From Hellea sp965224755 (GTDB lineage Bacteria > Pseudomonadota > Alphaproteobacteria > Caulobacterales > Maricaulaceae), in NCBI GenBank assembly GCA_965224755.1, contig OZ245061.1, positions 434,001 to 498,000 on the forward strand: 64,000 bases of DNA. Direction: 5' to 3'. A model generated the notes under the pieces. That model made no database searches. It was not told where the DNA came from and saw only the letters and a program-made list of their open reading frames with translations. Position numbers and translations under genes: made by a program. The stretch's first letter is position 1, and each line of letters starts with the position of its first letter. Below are positions 57,149 through 64,000 of this stretch, piece by piece.

Positions 57149-58876
57149 CTACCTCTCCATCATATCGGCATTGCTCCGCCCGGGCGGAACTAGGGGCCAG
57201 ACATTTTCGTATGTGTCTATTTTTACGTGCATCAGGATAGGGCCGTCATGGGCGAGCAATCTATCTATGCCGGCATCGACTTCGCCGCGCTTAGTGACGG
57301 TGAAAGCCTCGACGTTGAAAGCTTTGGCGACCAAAGCGAAATCGGGATTGTCATCGAGGTTTACTTCGGAATAATTTTCCTCAAAAAACACTTCTTGCCA
57401 TTGCCGCACCATGCCGAGGGCGGAATTATCTAATAAGACGATTTTGAGCGGAATGCCGTAGCGGTTCAGCGTTGCCAGTTCCTGAATATTCATCATGATC
57501 GAGCCGTCGCCCGAGACCGTAATCACCGTGCGCTCCGGCGCGCCGAGTTTTGCGCCGAGGCCAGCCGGCAAGCCAAAGCCCATCGTGCCGAGACCGCCGG
57601 ACGTAATATGATCTTTGGGATCATCAAAATAGCAATGCTGCGCCACCCACATTTGGTGCTGACCGACATCGCAGGTGATGATGGCAGATTCCGGCGCGCG
57701 GCGGGAGAGATCATGGAGCAGTTTGGGCGCGTAAACGCCTTTGGTTTTCATGGCGTCAATGGCCGCGCCGTAATCCCACGCATGCTCAGCCCGGCGGTCA
57801 TAGCATAATTTCCGCCAGTCATCACAGTCGGGTTTTTCGGGGTTAAGCGCGGCAAGGTTTTTCTTAAGCGAGCCGTCGAGAAAAACATCCACAGCGCGGA
57901 GTTTATTTATTTCGGCAATGTCGATATCCATATGGATGACTTTGGCATGGGGCGCAAAAGTATCGAGCTTGCCGGTGGCGCGGTCATCAAACCTTGCGCC
58001 TGCGACAATCAGCAGATCGCATTCCTGCACCGCGTAATTGGCCGCTTTGAGCCCGTGCATACCGAGCATACCGAGAAATTGGGGATAATCAGACGGCATA
58101 GCGCCAAGGCCTTTTAGCGTCGAGACCACAGGAATATCTGTGCGCTCGACAAGGGCGCGAAGCTCGGCCACGCCGTCGCCTTGGGCGATGCCGCCGCCAA
58201 TATAAAAGAGCGGTTTTTTGGCGGCCTGTATTAAGTCTTCGGCTCTGCCGATATAAGCGGCTTGGCCCATTTCGGGCTTGACCTTAGGATAGGGACGCCA
58301 TTGATGCCGCTCGGTGGTTAAGGCATTGGCGACATCTTTGGGCAGGTCGATCAAGACAGGCCCGGGGCGGCCTTCAGCGGCGATGAAATAAGCCTCGGCG
58401 ACCATGCCGGGAATATCGGCGGGGTCGCGGGCGATATAGCTATGTTTGACAATGGGAAGCGTAATGCCGAAAATATCGACCTCTTGGAAGGCGTCCGTTC
58501 CCATCAAATTTGATGTTACTTGCCCGGTTATGAATACAACCGGAACCGAGTCGAGATAAGCATCGGCAATAGCGGTAACGAGATTAGTCGCGCCGGGGCC
58601 GGAGGTTGCCAGACATGTGCCGACCTTGCCCGTCGCCCGCGCATAACCAATCGCCGCCATGCCGCAGCCCTGTTCGTGGCGGCACAGTATATGAGTCAGG
58701 GATTTAATTTTTGGCAGAACATCATAAACAGGCATGATCGCGCCGCCGGGATAGCCGAAGATTATATCAACGCCCTGCGCCGCAATAGATTCGAGCAGGA
58801 GCTGCGCGCCGGATTTAGGGTCGCGGTCGGCGAGGATTTGCGTTTGCTGCGCGGCAAATTGTGTGGCTGTGGTCAT
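57149..58876 (-). CDS. ilvB: Acetolactate synthase large subunit
   Basis: A 575-residue ThDP- and FAD-dependent enzyme making acetolactate or acetohydroxybutyrate. The catalytic Glu is in LCRHEQGCGMAAIGYARATG (about residue 68). The ThDP motif begins GDGSIMMNIQELATL and ends near LLDNSALGMVRQWQ. Length is standard. It lies after ilvC behind a repeat. Confidence 0.95.
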   Translation of the reverse strand: MTTATQFAAQQTQILADRDPKSGAQLLLESIAAQGVDIIFGYPGGAIMPVYDVLPKIKSLTHILCRHEQGCGMAAIGYARATGKVGTCLATSGPGATNLVTAIADAYLDSVPVVFITGQVTSNLMGTDAFQEVDIFGITLPIVKHSYIARDPADIPGMVAEAYFIAAEGRPGPVLIDLPKDVANALTTERHQWRPYPKVKPEMGQAAYIGRAEDLIQAAKKPLFYIGGGIAQGDGVAELRALVERTDIPVVSTLKGLGAMPSDYPQFLGMLGMHGLKAANYAVQECDLLIVAGARFDDRATGKLDTFAPHAKVIHMDIDIAEINKLRAVDVFLDGSLKKNLAALNPEKPDCDDWRKLCYDRRAEHAWDYGAAIDAMKTKGVYAPKLLHDLSRRAPESAIITCDVGQHQMWVAQHCYFDDPKDHITSGGLGTMGFGLPAGLGAKLGAPERTVITVSGDGSIMMNIQELATLNRYGIPLKIVLLDNSALGMVRQWQEVFFEENYSEVNLDDNPDFALVAKAFNVEAFTVTKRGEVDAGIDRLLAHDGPILMHVKIDTYENVWPLVPPGRSNADMMER

Positions 58877-58902
58877 AATAATACGATCTTACTTTTCTTC
58901 TT

Positions 58903-58980
58903 CCGTTCATCCCCGCGCAGGCGGGGACCCAGTATGAGCTACAGTTAAAACTAGGTTCCCGCCTGCGCGGGAATGAACGG
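58903..58980. repeat. Near-perfect inverted palindromic repeat between ilvC and ilvB
   Basis: CCGTTCATCCCCGCGCAGGC (from 58903) and GCCTGCGCGGGAATGAACGG (58961-58980) are inverted, with a GGACCC...GGTTCC pair inside and a GTATGAGCTACAGTTAAAAC centre. It is the clearest copy of the family seen also at 33171, 39867, 40011 and 41969. The 124-base gap holds no gene. Confidence 0.8.
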
Positions 58981-59000
58981 TATTTAATAAGGAGGGCAAG

Positions 59001-60026
59001 CTAATTCACGTCCTTATCAATTATCTTATTCGCCGAAATCCACGGCATCATATCGCGCAGCTCTTTCCCGATAGTCTCGATTTGGTGCGCTTCCATATTG
59101 CGGCGGCGGGCGGTCATGCTTGGATATCCCAATGCGCCTTCCTGAATGAAGCTTTTAGCGTAATCTCCATTTTGGATATTTTTCAAAGCTTGGCGCATGG
59201 CGGCGCGAGAGGTTTCGTTAATGACCGCTTCACCGGTGACATATTCGCCATATTCCGCATTGTTACTGATAGAATAATTCATATTAGCAATGCCGCCTTC
59301 ATAGATTAAATCGACAATTAATTTGGTTTCGTGCAGACATTCGAAATAAGCCAGTTCGGGCGGATAGCCCGCTTCGGTCAGCGTTTCGAACCCCATTTTA
59401 ATTAATTCAACAATACCGCCGCAAAGCACGGCTTGTTCCCCGAACAGGTCGGTTTCGGTTTCATCTTTAAAGGTAGTGTGGATAATCGCGGTGCGGCCTC
59501 CTCCGATGGCTGAGGCGTAGCTTTTCGCCAGTTCAAGCGCATGGCCGCCATTGGCGTCTTGCGCGATAGCAATTAAATCCGGAATGCCGCGCCCATTGAC
59601 GAATTCATTGCGCACAGTGTGGCCAGGGGCTTTGGGGGCAATCATGATAACATCCAAATCGCGGCGCGGCGCAATCTGGCCGTAATGAATGGCAAAGCCG
59701 TGGCCAAAGGCGAGAGCCGCGCCCTCGATAATATTGGGCTCAATATCTTCGCGGTATATTTTGGCTTGCAACTCATCAGGCGCCAGCACCATGACAACAT
59801 CCGCGCCTTTGACGGCGTCGGCTGTAGCTTTGGATTCAAGCCCGTCGGCTTTAACTTTCTTATTGGTCGAACTGTCCGGGCGCAGACCGACGACAACATC
59901 AACGCCGCTATCTTTCAGGTTAAGGGCGTGGGCGCGGCCTTGCGAACCATATCCGAGCACGGCGACTTTCTTCTTTTTGATTATCGAAAGATCGCAATCT
60001 TTATCGTAATAAATATCAAGTGACAT
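59001..60026 (-). CDS. ilvC: Ketol-acid reductoisomerase (class I)
   Basis: A 341-residue NADPH enzyme that isomerises and reduces acetolactate. The Rossmann motif is AVLGYGSQGRAHALNL (residues about 23-38). The metal-binding region is ETDLFGEQAVLCGG and the C-terminal knot includes ANMNYSISNNAEYG. Length matches class I. It follows ilvD after a repeat. Confidence 0.96.
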   Translation of the reverse strand: MSLDIYYDKDCDLSIIKKKKVAVLGYGSQGRAHALNLKDSGVDVVVGLRPDSSTNKKVKADGLESKATADAVKGADVVMVLAPDELQAKIYREDIEPNIIEGAALAFGHGFAIHYGQIAPRRDLDVIMIAPKAPGHTVRNEFVNGRGIPDLIAIAQDANGGHALELAKSYASAIGGGRTAIIHTTFKDETETDLFGEQAVLCGGIVELIKMGFETLTEAGYPPELAYFECLHETKLIVDLIYEGGIANMNYSISNNAEYGEYVTGEAVINETSRAAMRQALKNIQNGDYAKSFIQEGALGYPSMTARRRNMEAHQIETIGKELRDMMPWISANKIIDKDVN

Positions 60027-60051
60027 GGGCGGAGTCCTATTTAATTAAGTC

Positions 60052-60156
60052 TGTCATTCCGGGGCGCGTTAGCGAACCCGGAAGGTCGAGAGGTTGAAAG
60101 CAAATGTGAGTGTGGTTTGCAAACTCTCGACCTTCTGCGTCAAGCGCGGAATGACA
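60052..60156. repeat. Palindromic repeat of the TGTCATTCCGG type between ilvD and ilvC
   Basis: TGTCATTCCGGGGCGCG (from 60052) is inverted as GCGCGGAATGACA (ends 60156), with GGTCGAGAG/CTCTCGACC forming an inner stem. The 150-base gap holds no gene. It differs in sequence from the other repeat families of the window. Confidence 0.7.
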
Positions 60157-60176
60157 AGAGTGTTTGAAATTTCGGT

Positions 60177-61850
60177 TCATGACGCCTCTCCAAAGGGAAA
60201 ACTCGTCACCGCGCCTTTGGAGGCGCTGCCGACGAGGGCGGCATATTTGGCGTAAGCGCCGCTGGGGTATCTTGGCTTTGGCGCTGTCCAGCCTTTAGCG
60301 CGTTTTTCAAGATCAGCCTCGACATTGATGAAACGTTTTTCAACGTCGATTGTAACCCTGTCGCCGTCCTTGACGAAAGCAATTGGGCCGCCATGGGCGC
60401 TTTCGGGCGCGACATGACCGATGACGAAACCATAAGAGGCACCAGAGAAACGGCCATCGGTAATCAGGGCGACGTGATCGGCGAGGTCTTGCCCGACCAA
60501 CGCCGCCGTGACGCCGAGCATTTCGCGCATACCCGGCCCGCCGCAAGGGCCTTCGCCGCGAATAATGATAACATCGCCTTTTTTAATGCCGCCTTTTTGT
60601 ACGACTTCGAAACAGTCTTCTTCGGACTCGAACACCCGCGCCTTGCCTTCAAAAAACAGCGCGCCGTGGCCTGCTAATTTGACAACGCAGCCTTCGGGGG
60701 CGAGGTCGCCGTAAAGAATACCGTAGCCGCCGCGTGATTTTACGGGGTCTGAGAAGCGGCGAACGACATCTTGATCCTTGGTCTCCTCAGTGTCTAAAAT
60801 TTCTTCAAAAATAGAGCGGCCTGTTACCGTTGGGCTATCATCAATGCGGCCATCTTCGACAAGGCGCTTGCCGATCAGCGCAGAGCCGCCCGCCGCATAG
60901 AGATCAAAGGCCATATATTTACCGCCGGGTTTGAGGTCGCCAATGACAGGGGTGGAGCGGGAAATGTCGTCAAAGGCATCAATGCTAAAATCACTCACGC
61001 CCGCCTCTGTCGCGATGGCGAGTAAATGTAAGATGGCGTTCGTCGAGGCCGCCGTGGCCGATAGGGCAATCGCGGCATTGATCAGAGATTTTTTCGTGAT
61101 GATGTCGCGCGGCAGGCGGTTATCGCTCACGCAGTCGACCACAAGTTCGCCGGCTTTAAAGGCCGAGGCGTTTTTATCCTCATGCACGGCGGGGATATCG
61201 TTCGCGCCCATCGGCGATAGGCCGAGAAATGTCATCGCCATGGCCATGGAATTGGCGGTAAATTGCCCGCCGCATGCGCCCGCGCCGGGGCAGGCGGCTT
61301 TTTCAATGTCTTTGAGTTCTGCCGCGTCAATAATCCCCGCCGCGCAAGCGCCGACGGCTTCAAACACATCTTGGACGGAAAGATCGCGGCCCTTATGATG
61401 GCCGGGCATGATAGAGCCGCCATAAAGCACAAGGCCCGGAATGTTCATACGGGCGAGGGCCATGCCCGCCGCTGGTATAGTTTTATCGCAAGCTACCAGA
61501 ATGATGACGCCGTCGAGGGAGTGGCCTTTGACGGCGAGTTCAATCGAGTCGGCAATCACTTCGCGCGACATTAAGCTCGCGCGCATGCCTTCGCTGCCCA
61601 TGGTGATGCCGTCGGAAATGGCGATGGAATTAAAATCAACAGGCGTGCCGCCCGCTGCGCGAATGCCCGCCCGCACAGGCACGGCTAATTTATCCAAATC
61701 CATATTGCACGGCCCCATATTGGTCCATGTGTTAAACACCGCAATTATCGGGCCTTTGAAATTATCATCATCCATGCCGGTCGCGCGCAGCATCGCCCGC
61801 GCGGCGGCGCGGCTAGGGCCTTTAATAATTGCGTCACTTCGTTTCGTCAT
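60177..61850 (-). CDS. ilvD: Dihydroxy-acid dehydratase
   Basis: A 557-residue Fe-S dehydratase making 2-oxoisovalerate and 2-oxo-3-methylvalerate. Cluster cysteines are in ILVACDKTIPAAGM and CPGAGACGGQFTANSM; the GRFSGASYGFVIGH motif lies near the C-terminus. Length is typical of the shorter IlvD type. It heads the ilv-leu array and is preceded by a leader peptide and an attenuator terminator, so its transcription should depend on branched-chain aminoacyl-tRNA supply. Confidence 0.96.
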   Translation of the reverse strand: MTKRSDAIIKGPSRAAARAMLRATGMDDDNFKGPIIAVFNTWTNMGPCNMDLDKLAVPVRAGIRAAGGTPVDFNSIAISDGITMGSEGMRASLMSREVIADSIELAVKGHSLDGVIILVACDKTIPAAGMALARMNIPGLVLYGGSIMPGHHKGRDLSVQDVFEAVGACAAGIIDAAELKDIEKAACPGAGACGGQFTANSMAMAMTFLGLSPMGANDIPAVHEDKNASAFKAGELVVDCVSDNRLPRDIITKKSLINAAIALSATAASTNAILHLLAIATEAGVSDFSIDAFDDISRSTPVIGDLKPGGKYMAFDLYAAGGSALIGKRLVEDGRIDDSPTVTGRSIFEEILDTEETKDQDVVRRFSDPVKSRGGYGILYGDLAPEGCVVKLAGHGALFFEGKARVFESEEDCFEVVQKGGIKKGDVIIIRGEGPCGGPGMREMLGVTAALVGQDLADHVALITDGRFSGASYGFVIGHVAPESAHGGPIAFVKDGDRVTIDVEKRFINVEADLEKRAKGWTAPKPRYPSGAYAKYAALVGSASKGAVTSFPFGEAS

Positions 61851-61867
61851 CTTAATCTCGTTAGGGC

Positions 61868-61897
61868 AAAAAAAAACCCGCTCATCTCGGAGCGGGT
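61868..61897 (-). terminator. Attenuator terminator upstream of ilvD
   Basis: On the minus strand CCCGCTC (61896-61890), a six-base loop CGAGAT and GAGCGGG (61883-61877) are followed by nine T (61876-61868), ending 17 bases before the ilvD ATG. An identical GAGCGGG (61931-61925) at the end of the leader peptide gene can pair with CCCGCTC instead, giving a mutually exclusive antiterminator. Confidence 0.85.
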
Positions 61898-61918
61898 GGC
61901 TTAAGGTTTTTAAAATCC

Positions 61919-62056
61919 TTATATCCCGCTCGGTGCTCCGCTAATGAGTAGCACAATTACAGATATCAGAAGGAGTAAAACGACAGGCGCGATAGAGACG
62001 TCAGTTTTGACGGCTGTTTTCACTTTAGGTTCAATCTCTTTGCGATACGGGTTCAT
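61919..62056 (-). CDS. Branched-chain leader peptide of the ilvD attenuator
   Basis: A 45-codon gene with AAAGGA before the ATG. After a charged start (MNPYRKEIEP) residues 25-38 read VVLLLLISVIVLLI: 13 of 14 are Val, Leu or Ile, encoded at 61984-61943. The stop at 61921-61919 is four bases from the antiterminator segment GAGCGGG (61931-61925), so a ribosome that finishes would mask it and let the terminator form, while a ribosome stalled on the branched-chain codons would not. This is the standard attenuation geometry. A small membrane protein is the alternative reading of the hydrophobic segment. Confidence 0.8.
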   Translation of the reverse strand: MNPYRKEIEPKVKTAVKTDVSIAPVVLLLLISVIVLLISGAPSGI

Positions 62057-62069
62057 GGCTATCCTTTAA

Positions 62070-62097
62070 AAGCCTAAACTCAATATTGTAAAGGCTT
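62070..62097. promoter_or_regulatory. Interrupted palindrome upstream of the ilvD leader peptide
   Basis: AAGCCT (62070-62075) and AGGCTT (62092-62097) are inverted around an inner palindrome CAATATTG (62081-62088). It lies 14 bases upstream of the leader peptide start in the AT-rich gap 62057-62172 and could be a protein operator near the ilvD promoter. No gene is present in that gap. Confidence 0.4.
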
Positions 62098-62172
62098 AAC
62101 AGGAGCAAGGAAAAAATTTACCGTCATATCGCGATTTTAGCAGTTTATATGCAAAAATATCCTCAGATAGGC

Positions 62173-63318
62173 TTAAATAAGGGTAAGAGCGTTCTTTAAA
62201 TCCTCTATCAGGTCTTTTTCGGCCTCCAAACCAACGGAAACCCGGATAAGCGTGTCTTTTATGCCTGCAATCTCTCGCGCTTCGGGGGCCATGCCGCCAT
62301 GGGTCATGGTGGTCGGGAAGCAGATCAGGCTCTCGACGCCGCCTAGGCTAGGCGCCATCTGAAACAGTTTCACATTTTCCAGCACGGTTTTGGTCTGCTC
62401 AAATCCGCCTTTGACTTCAAAAGACAGCATAGCGCCGGGGCCGGATTGCTGCTTTTTGGCGAGCTTATAACCCGGATCAGATTTCAGGCCCGGATAATAA
62501 ACGCGGTCGACTTTTTTATGTTTGTGCAGGAACCGCGCAATCGCCATGGCATTGGCTTCTTGTGCGTCCATGCGCGTGAATAATGTGCGTAATCCGCGCA
62601 GAGTCATATAGCTATCAAACGGCGCGCCAGTCACTCCGGTGCAATTGGCCCACCAGGCGAGGGCCTCGCCGTGCTCTAGGGTTTTGGCCACAACCACCCC
62701 GCCGACAACATCGCTATGGCCGTTGAGATATTTCGTCGTCGAATGCATGACGAAATCCGCGCCCAGCGCGAGAGGCTGCTGCCGCGCGGGCGAGAGGAAA
62801 GTGTTATCCACCAAAGTCAAAGCGCCGGTTTGTAAGGCCGCGCTGCAAAGAGCCTGAATATCAACAAGCCGCATCAGCGGATTAGACGGCGTTTCGAGTA
62901 TCACAAGCGAGGGCTTTTGCGCGAGCGCGTCTTTGACGGCTTGCGCGTCATTTTGGTCAATGAACAATACCCGCAACCGGCCTTGGTCGGCGCGGTGGGT
63001 GAGCAAGCGGTGCGTGCCGCCATAGCAGTCATGCGGCGCGAGGATTAGCTCATCGGCTTTGAACAGGTTGAGCACCAAATCAATCGCCGCCATCCCCGTC
63101 GCGGTGACCACCCCGTGCGCCCCGCCTTCAAGCTCAGCCACAGCCTTGCCAAGGCCATGCCGATTCGGATTGCTCGTGCGCCCATAATCATAAGGGCCTT
63201 TCTCGTCGATGGATTTGAACCGATAAGTCGAGGAGAGGTAAAGCGGCGGATTGACCGCGCCATAAGCCGGGTCATCGCCAATCTCGGCCTGGATGAGTTT
63301 TGTGCGTTTATCGGTCAT
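62173..63318 (-). CDS. metB: Cystathionine gamma-synthase-like PLP enzyme
   Basis: A 381-residue transsulfuration enzyme of the Cys/Met metabolism family that joins an activated homoserine with cysteine or sulfide. The PLP lysine is in HSTTKYLNGHSDVVGG (about residue 190). The cofactor-phosphate region (YDYGRTSNPNR) and the substrate Arg near the C-terminus are present. I chose the ATG at 63318, which overlaps the preceding gene's stop (ATGA). MetX lies two genes upstream, supporting methionine synthesis. It could instead act as homocysteine synthase. Confidence 0.9.
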   Translation of the reverse strand: MTDKRTKLIQAEIGDDPAYGAVNPPLYLSSTYRFKSIDEKGPYDYGRTSNPNRHGLGKAVAELEGGAHGVVTATGMAAIDLVLNLFKADELILAPHDCYGGTHRLLTHRADQGRLRVLFIDQNDAQAVKDALAQKPSLVILETPSNPLMRLVDIQALCSAALQTGALTLVDNTFLSPARQQPLALGADFVMHSTTKYLNGHSDVVGGVVVAKTLEHGEALAWWANCTGVTGAPFDSYMTLRGLRTLFTRMDAQEANAMAIARFLHKHKKVDRVYYPGLKSDPGYKLAKKQQSGPGAMLSFEVKGGFEQTKTVLENVKLFQMAPSLGGVESLICFPTTMTHGGMAPEAREIAGIKDTLIRVSVGLEAEKDLIEDLKNALTLI

Positions 63319-63494
63319 GATGTTCTGTTCGCTAAATAATAAAATCCGAAGATGAAAATGGCAGATATGCCAAAAGCATAAACCCAGTTTAACCAAGTCA
63401 ATTTTTTGTTCTTGCGTTTTGCGGTATCATTCTGGATTACTATTGAAAGAAACGCGTAAATTATCCAAGCAAAAATGGCTCCAACTAGGTTCAT
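63315..63494 (-). CDS. Small two-span membrane protein between metX and metB
   Basis: A 59-residue protein starting at the ATG that overlaps the metX stop (ATGA at 63494-63491). Helices lie at about 3-22 and 36-53, with a basic Lys-rich loop (TAKRKNKKL) between them. No family is recognised. Its stop overlaps metB by four bases, so it is translationally linked to both methionine genes. Confidence 0.6.
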   Translation of the reverse strand: MNLVGAIFAWIIYAFLSIVIQNDTAKRKNKKLTWLNWVYAFGISAIFIFGFYYLANRTS

Positions 63495-64000
63495 TCCAAC
63501 CCCCCACAAAATTCCGCCAATCTCGGCCCCATCGCGTCATATTCCTTTAGAAACGCATCATGGCCGTAAAGTGAGGTGAAGGTAAAGAGCTCGCTGGGGC
63601 CGCCGAGGCGGTCGCGCAGCTCGCGCATATTGGTGAGCGGGGCGAGCTGGTCGGATATTGCGTTCATGAGTAAGGTCGGCGTTTTGATGGCTTCGGGTTC
63701 GACGCGGTGCAGGTCGATGGATTCCGATAGCGCCAAAAACCGCTGCGCGTCCATCAATTCGGCAAAGGCATCGCCGCGCGCGCCGAGATAATCGCAAATA
63801 TCAAATTGCGAAGGGGAGGTCGCGGTCTCTGCCAAATCAAAGCGATCGGCAAATTCTTCGGGTGTGCGGTAAGTGGTCATGGCCAGTTCGCGGGCGAGCT
63901 TCATACCTTCTTTGGGGCGGCCGGCTTCAATGCCGAGCCGCACTGCCCGTCTTTGTATGCCGCGCCACGCCACGCCAATCGGATAAGGTTTATGCGCCGC
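63491..64000 (-). CDS. metX: Homoserine O-acetyl/succinyltransferase, C-terminal part (MetX type, partial)
   Basis: The frame enters from the window's right edge (AAHKPYPIGVAWRGIQRRA and onward), so at least the N-terminal half is missing. It is an alpha/beta-hydrolase acyltransferase: the catalytic Asp is in MNAISDQLAP and the His in LYGHDAFLKEYD. It activates homoserine for methionine synthesis, as acetyl or succinyl donor not distinguishable here. It is the first of three overlapping genes ending with metB. Upstream control lies outside the window. Confidence 0.88.
   Translation of the reverse strand, partial: AAHKPYPIGVAWRGIQRRAVRLGIEAGRPKEGMKLARELAMTTYRTPEEFADRFDLAETATSPSQFDICDYLGARGDAFAELMDAQRFLALSESIDLHRVEPEAIKTPTLLMNAISDQLAPLTNMRELRDRLGGPSELFTFTSLYGHDAFLKEYDAMGPRLAEFCGGLE

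Overview
The window is chromosomal DNA from an alphaproteobacterium. The evidence is the set of typical alphaproteobacterial families (ScfR/RamB-type regulator, IalB-family protein, CobS/CobT with a neighbouring J-domain protein and BolA, Caulobacter-style cpa/tad cluster, an aroK-aroB-CorC block, XerD beside a conserved secreted protein), TTAA-N7-TTAA boxes resembling CtrA sites, and dense coding at moderate GC. A Caulobacterales/Hyphomonadaceae-like host fits but cannot be fixed from sequence alone. No tRNA, rRNA, CRISPR array, prophage or insertion sequence was found.

Layout. 1-5.1 kb: glyoxylate shunt (aceB-aceA) divergent from an ScfR/RamB-like regulator with four TTTACAAA boxes between them; then ppa. 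5.1-8.5 kb: a tightly overlapping minus-strand operon with a LysE exporter broken by a one-base frameshift, an Lgt-like membrane enzyme, a Tes/MJ0619-like radical SAM protein and two paralogous small membrane proteins. 8.6-9.2 kb: ExoD. 9.2-19.6 kb: a Flp/Tad pilus operon (cpaB-cpaC-short cpaD-like-tadG-tadE-tadE-cpaE-cpaF-tadB-tadC-tadD) with no pilin or prepilin peptidase in view. 19.8-27.7 kb: three secreted proteins of the DUF11/SdrD-like kind, ending in a 1,925-residue protein with a predicted C-terminal beta-barrel. 27.7-33.1 kb: a hybrid histidine kinase, a very small double-glycine peptide not longer than 25 residues, a C39-peptidase ABC exporter and a 70-residue remnant of its HlyD adaptor. 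33.3-37.1 kb: IalB, a SpoU methyltransferase, a frameshifted LplT-like transporter, PlsC and a TetR regulator with paired operators. 37.5-39.8 kb: SDR, VIT-family transporter, DJ-1/PfpI protein. 40.1-44.2 kb: cobT, cobS, J-domain protein, bolA. 44.2-47.1 kb: CorC-like protein, aroB, aroK. 47.3-50.2 kb: small membrane protein, secreted protein, xerD, hypothetical. 50.2-62.1 kb: one continuous minus-strand array ilvD-ilvC-ilvB-orf-ilvM-like-leuA-leuC-leuD-leuB-ilvA. 62.2-64.0 kb: metX (cut by the window end), a small membrane protein and metB.

The two observations most worth pursuing are these. First, an unannotated peptide gene at 30637-30705 has a textbook double-glycine leader (MRELTLEEIEVVTGG) and only seven residues after it (RPIVVDF). 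It lies just downstream of a C39 exporter with an intact catalytic triad and an adaptor cut down to its membrane anchor. A sensor kinase on the same strand follows. This looks like a minimal secreted-peptide, possibly signalling, system. Second, ilvD is preceded by a leader peptide with 13 branched-chain residues in a run of 14, followed by mutually exclusive antiterminator and terminator hairpins. This is an attenuator that could control the whole 12-kb branched-chain amino acid array. Several families of palindromic repeats occupy many of the larger intergenic gaps, including five gaps inside the ilv-leu array.
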